Of a stretch of 64,000 bases of DNA, positions 59,708-64,000 are shown one piece after another. The stretch comes from Floccularia luteovirens. Its lineage: Eukaryota > Basidiomycota > Agaricomycetes > Agaricales > Squamanitaceae. The stretch is from NCBI GenBank assembly GCA_009739215.1, contig VSJF01000012.1, forward strand, positions 124,001-188,000. The letters run 5' to 3'. Below the pieces are notes generated by a model. That model was given only the letters and a program-made list of their open reading frames with translations. It searched no databases and was not told the origin of the DNA. The translations under genes and the position numbers were made by a program. How positions within the stretch are numbered: the stretch's first letter is position 1; each line of letters starts with the position of its first letter.

Positions 59708-62407
59708 ATGGTCGCTATTACATATTCCAAATTTCGACGGAAGCTTGTGGGGAAGCCTTTATTATATGCAGTTTCCATATTCGCCAGTTTAGGTGTATTT
59801 TTGGTGAGTTGGTCCTTACAAGTTACACTGTCGCGTTGTCCGCTTGTTGACTGTAGTACCTTTTTTGCATATGGCAATAGTTTGGATATGATCAGGGGTT
59901 AGTGATCATTTTGAATCAGTTTACATAAAATACTGTAGGTTGAATGGGTGCTCTAGTGTTATGTCTGGGATTATCACAGGTCCTTATTTTATCAAATATT
60001 TCGAGACCCCCAATGCAATCCAGGTTGGGACCATGGTAGCAGTTCTGGAGATTGGGGCTTTTGGTACTGTACAACATAGCATCTTCATGCTGCGTATCCT
60101 GAGCAGAAATATACTCAGTAACATCAATCATGGCTGGTAGAGTGGGTGATATCATTGGGCGGAAAGGGACACTCTTCGCAGGGGCAGTGATCTTTGCAAT
60201 AGGTGGCGCTATTCAGACGACCGCTATCGGCTTCTGGACTATGGTTGTCGGCAGAATCATCAGTGGTTTCGGGGTGGGCTTATTGTCGTAAGTCATTAGT
60301 TTGGATTCGTGAACTTTTAACCCAACGACATACTTGTAGGACTATCGTTCCCATTTATCAAAGCGAGATATCGCCTCCTACTCATGTAGGTAATGATAAC
60401 AGCACAGCACTATGTCTTCTGATGATGTCTGCAGAGAGGGGCACTTGCCTGTATTGAGTTCACTGGAAATGTAGTTGGTTATTCTGTCTCAGTTGTTCGA
60501 TCAATTTCTTCATATTCGTTTATTGAGCTGAACTTCTTAATAGTGGACAGATTACTTTTGTTCATTCATTGAATCTGACCTTGCCTGGAGAATCCCACTT
60601 TTCATGCAATGTATCCTGGGAGCTATGCTTGGAATCGGTTCAGTTTTGTTACCAGAAAGTCCAAGGTCATTACCCCAAGTCATCTATAACCAAAGCCATA
60701 ATTCTGACCTCACCCTCACAGGTGGCTGTTAGATACTGACAGAGATGACGAAGGGATGCAGGTCCTTGTAGACTTGTACGGTGGCGATCCTAGCAACCCG
60801 GTATCGAAGTCAGAGTTTAGAGACATCAAGGAGAAAATAATATCGGAGGTTACTCTGCTTGCACATCTACCTTCCATGATGAAACTGAAGCTAGCCCTTA
60901 GCGTGCGTCAGGGGAGGGTAGATCGTACGAAATGATGTGGCGCAAATATAAAAAACGTGTTTTACTTGCAATGTCATCGCAAGCTTTTGCGCAACTTGTG
61001 GGTGTTCAACTCGTCAATTTCACTTTGCCATAGTGACACTCTACTTTCTAGAATGGCATCAATGGTAGGTCGTGTCGTTGATATATGCTAATTCCTGACA
61101 CCTGATGGACCGAAAAGTGATTTCTTATTATGCCCGTAAGTATACTATTGAATATCTATTATTATCACTGATATCACTGACGTTTCTGACAGCCCGAGTC
61201 TTCGAAGGTATGACGCTTGCGTCTGAAAACTGCTTGACTTCTCATTGATGGGGCAGAGGCTGGTTGGATTGGTAGACAAGCTATATTGAATGACAGGCGT
61301 GAACTCAATAATTTACATCCTGAGCACTCTTCCACCGTTCGTCTTTATGACCATGGCTGGCAAGTTGGACTGACATCACCATTTCAGCTGGTATCTGGTC
61401 GATCGCTGGGGACGTCGTCCTATTCTTTTATCGGGAGCTGTTGTGGTAAGAAGACGTCCTATACCTGCATTATGTTTTCTGTTGAATGCATTATAGATGG
61501 GATTAGCACTATGTGCAACTGGTTATTGGATGTATCTCGACGTTTCATGGACTCCAAACGCTGTTGTTACCAGTGTGATTGTATTTAATGCCGCATTTGG
61601 ATACAGGTAGGGAGCCGACTTGTACGCGTCATATTGCACCTGCATGACTATGGTTTCTTGATAGTTGGGGTCCATTACCATGGTTATATCCTCCTGAGGT
61701 TGGTTGAAGAAGAGTAATGTCAAAATTAGCTCACTTATCGAGAGAACTCCAGATACTGCCGTTAACCGTCAGAGCTAAAGGTGTCTCATTATCCACTGCG
61801 ACAAACTGGGCCTTCAACTGGATTGTTGGCGAAACTACCCCGTACCTACAGGAGGTGATAACTTGGCGTTTATACCTTATGCACGCTTTATATTGTGCAT
61901 GCAGTTTTGTCCTCGGTGAGTCGCTCCACAATGTGAACCTCATCGGAAGTTTTATATGTGTTACAGTCTACTTTTGTATGTTTCGTTCATAAGAATCCCG
62001 TTGGAAAGCATCGGTGATAATTTTTTTGTCATAGTATATCCGGAAACAAAAGGGATTTCCCTCGAGCAGATGGATGATGTCTTTGGAGAAAGTATGGGAT
62101 AATCACACACTGCTTTTTGCTCCACACTGATAAATCTTCTCCAACAGATGGTGGGAAAGACCACATCCCGTTGCTTACGACTGCCGAACGCAGCTCCTTC
62201 GGTGTTCCCGCAGAGAGTACGCATTTCGTTGATGTCAATTCTCCCGTTTCCAAAACGAGGGCTAGACACTCGCAAGTCCGTTCAGGTTGGTTCGCACGCC
62301 TTATGGGAAGAGGAGTGCCTGTGGATCTTCAAGAAAATGAGCAGTATCAGCCTCTGACGAGCATGGATGCTGAAGATCACGAAAGTTATCAAGATGTGAT
62401 CAGATAG
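59708..62407 (+). CDS. MFS sugar transporter (hexose transporter type), about 19 introns, one frame break
   Basis: The gene looks decayed at first sight, but nearly every stop lies in a short intron. Spliced, it reads MVAITYSKFRRKLVGKPLLY, FGYDQGVMSGIITGPYF, MAGRVGDIIGRKGTLFAG (the sugar-porter GR-GD--GR[RK] motif), VPIYQSEISPP, RGALACIEFTGNVVGYS, WRIPLFMQC, LLPESPRWLL (PESPR motif), NGINVISYYAPRVFEEAG, WYLVDRWGRRPILLSGA, FGYSWGPLPWLYPPE and LYPETKGISLEQMDDVFGE (PETKG motif). A hydrophilic tail ends at 62407. This is a 12-helix plasma membrane sugar porter of the HXT type. Three consecutive micro-exons of 13, 18 and 15 nt occur at 61052-61064, 61116-61133 and 61193-61207. One extra A at 61289-61290 breaks the frame between RQAIL and MTGVNSIIYILSTL. 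The substrate is not predictable. Confidence 0.85.
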
Positions 62408-63502
62408 GGGTGTTAAATTTATTCGCGGTTTGTTTCTCAGCTTTGTTGTTCCTTTTTTTTGACAGTGGGAACTGGAACAAATAGATCTCCTTATGAAGGA
62501 GTAAATATGGTAAATCCCTTATAACACATTGTCGTATTACATGCATAAGGACATTTGTAGCTGTCATGTAAGTCAGGACAAAGATTGTTGATCAATTTTA
62601 ATATCAAATGAGTTATTAACTTATGTTTCTGGAAAATGTCATGGAATTCTTGACCAATGAGAATACATACAGTAAGTAATCGTTTTGCAATCCATTGATG
62701 CGGACATGTACAACATACCAACTACCATTACTCAAAAAGTAAGTAAGTTTCACAAATTCGGTTCTCCACTGGTTGCGCAGGATCAATGATGAAACTCGAA
62801 AAGAATGGGAACAAGTGCTGGAGCATCAACTAGGGGTGAGTTCTCGAACTCACAGTGAAAGAAAAATCCGGAACAAGATTCATGAGTGTAACCATAGCCG
62901 TGGACCGTGGTCAGCAGTTGCCATGGTAAATCCTAGGAACCACATGGAATGGGATACCCTACGCATTAGTATGATTTTTTTTGGCTAGGGTAAGTATCGC
63001 CATACAAGTGTATTTTTTCTAGTCTAGAAGAACTTTTATCTGAAGAACTTTCTGTGTTGGACTTGGGGAAGAGAATTAGAAGCTATTTGAGTACTCGAGT
63101 AATGCTGCGCTCCCGAATTATTGCATTGATGCCCCCGAACGGCACTAGTTTTCCACCTTCACACAACACATCATCGACCCTGGGAGTTTCCCTGAATGTA
63201 TGTATTTCCGGATTCTCACAAATCTTGGCTATCTTGGCTTAATCAAGAAGACGATTTAGGCGGAAACATGACCTTTATTACTTTACCATGCTATACCGTT
63301 GCATCCTTTCCCTCCCCTTACATACTACCTAGCAAGTACTTGGAATGCTCCCAGGACCAATTCACATATCATATTATCTTAGCTCCTAAAATCTGATTCA
63401 ATCGTTCGCCGAAACGGCCTCACATTCTTTTTCATCACACTCCCTATTGGTATTCGTTGTACGAGCAAAGTACACGTTACCTTTTTGTATCGCGCAAGCG
63501 TT
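62408..63502. other. Intergenic region with unassigned protein-like frames
   Basis: A plus-strand frame near 62781-62960 (RINDETRKEWEQVLEHQLG, then SERKIRNKIHECNHSRGPW) and another near 63025-63110 (LEELLSEELSVLDLGKRIRS) look protein-like, but no phase-consistent gene model or family could be found. They may be exons of an unrecognised gene or relics. Confidence 0.3.
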
Positions 63503-64000
63503 ATGCACGCTGCTCGACATGCAATAGAACATAAACGCATAACCCGCGTTATACCAAGGAAAACTCTCGTTGCACGGGAGCCGCTCGCTATTAAAGTATC
63601 TGCTTCTGGTGTCCTCGATCCCATCGTTACACCTCTCCTCAATGGGAAGAAAGGTCTGTTCTTTCAGAAAAGTGTATGTTTGGCATCACTTATAAGTGAT
63701 ATCATATATTTCAGCTCCCTCGGGGAACACGGGTGGATCGAATAGTAACAGTGGGTCAAACGGAGCAGGTCCGAATAGCAATGGTGGTGGTTCAACGCAG
63801 ACCAACGGACCAGGACGGTCTAATAATCCTCCTTCGAGCCCTCCTCAACCGAACACGCGTCCCGCGCCAAATGACACGGATGGGGATGGAAATCCCGGAT
63901 CTTCCAACAGCAATGGCGCACCCCCATTAAATCCTTCATCCAGTGGAGGTGGTTCATCTGGCGGGGGTGGGACCAAATCTGGAGCATCCACAACATCAAG
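63503..64000 (+). CDS. Ser/Gly/Asn/Pro-rich protein, cut by right edge
   Basis: Exon 1 is 63503-63653 (MHAARHAIEHKRITRVIPRK, ending in NGKK). A 61-nt intron with acceptor ttcag joins in phase to exon 2 from 63715, which stays open to the edge. Exon 2 encodes a low-complexity stretch rich in Ser, Gly, Asn and Pro (APSGNTGGSNSNSGSNGAGP and similar). There is no signal peptide in the visible N-terminus and no domain can be recognised. Such linkers occur in fungal surface and stress-sensor proteins ahead of a membrane helix, but that part, if present, lies outside. The start codon is the first in-frame ATG and is tentative. Confidence 0.45.

Noticed and set aside
59708..62407. Sugar transporter as a heavily decayed pseudogene
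   Set aside because: Almost all stops fall in short introns with good donor, acceptor and phase; only one extra base remains unexplained.

Overview
The window looks like part of a nuclear chromosome of a filamentous basidiomycete, most likely an Agaricomycete. The evidence is many 45-70 nt GT-AG introns, a class I hydrophobin, NACHT-WD40 STAND proteins and an F-box/leucine-rich type protein. There are no bacterial-style operons, rRNA genes or CRISPR arrays.

1-39.6 kb is an accessory block: a tandem array of eight related NLR-like (STAND) genes. NLR-1 (cut by the left edge) and NLR-2 lie on the + strand. An F-box-type gene follows, then NLR-3 to NLR-8 head-to-tail on the - strand. A complete member encodes about 1330-1340 aa: a helical N-terminal domain with a PIPGL motif, a NACHT NTPase module, and about 12 WD40-type blades carried on one separate exon. 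The paralogues are mosaic. Two N-terminal types (A: NLR-2,3,4; B: NLR-5,6,7,8) combine with two types of the NACHT C-terminal half (1: NLR-3,4,5,6; 2: NLR-2,7,8) in all four ways. NLR-5 and NLR-6 share a nearly identical ~1.04 kb tract. NLR-2, 3, 5 and 8 look intact, NLR-7 depends on splicing, and NLR-4 and NLR-6 carry frame breaks.

40.2-41.7 kb holds an ORC6-like origin recognition subunit, divergent from NLR-8. A decayed copy of the ORC6 5' part lies between NLR-7 and NLR-8, so the duplicated unit once included the ORC6 flank. 42.8-47.7 kb holds three small AIG1/GIMAP-like GTPase genes, all on the - strand.

48.0-62.4 kb is mostly core genes: the osmosensor SHO1 (-), FAD-dependent mitochondrial glycerol-3-phosphate dehydrogenase GUT2 (+), a KHA1-like K+/H+ antiporter (+), a class I hydrophobin (-) and an MFS sugar transporter with about 19 introns including three micro-exons (+). 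The last gene (63.5 kb to the edge) starts a Ser/Gly/Asn/Pro-rich protein that is cut off.

GUT2, KHA1 and the transporter are otherwise well conserved, yet each contains at least one single-base frame break, as do NLR-4 and NLR-6. Part of this is probably residual indel error in the assembly, so calling NLR-4 or NLR-6 dead should wait for read-level checks.

All exon boundaries were read by eye from splice consensus, phase and comparison among paralogues. Family assignments come from motif recognition and no database search was run.
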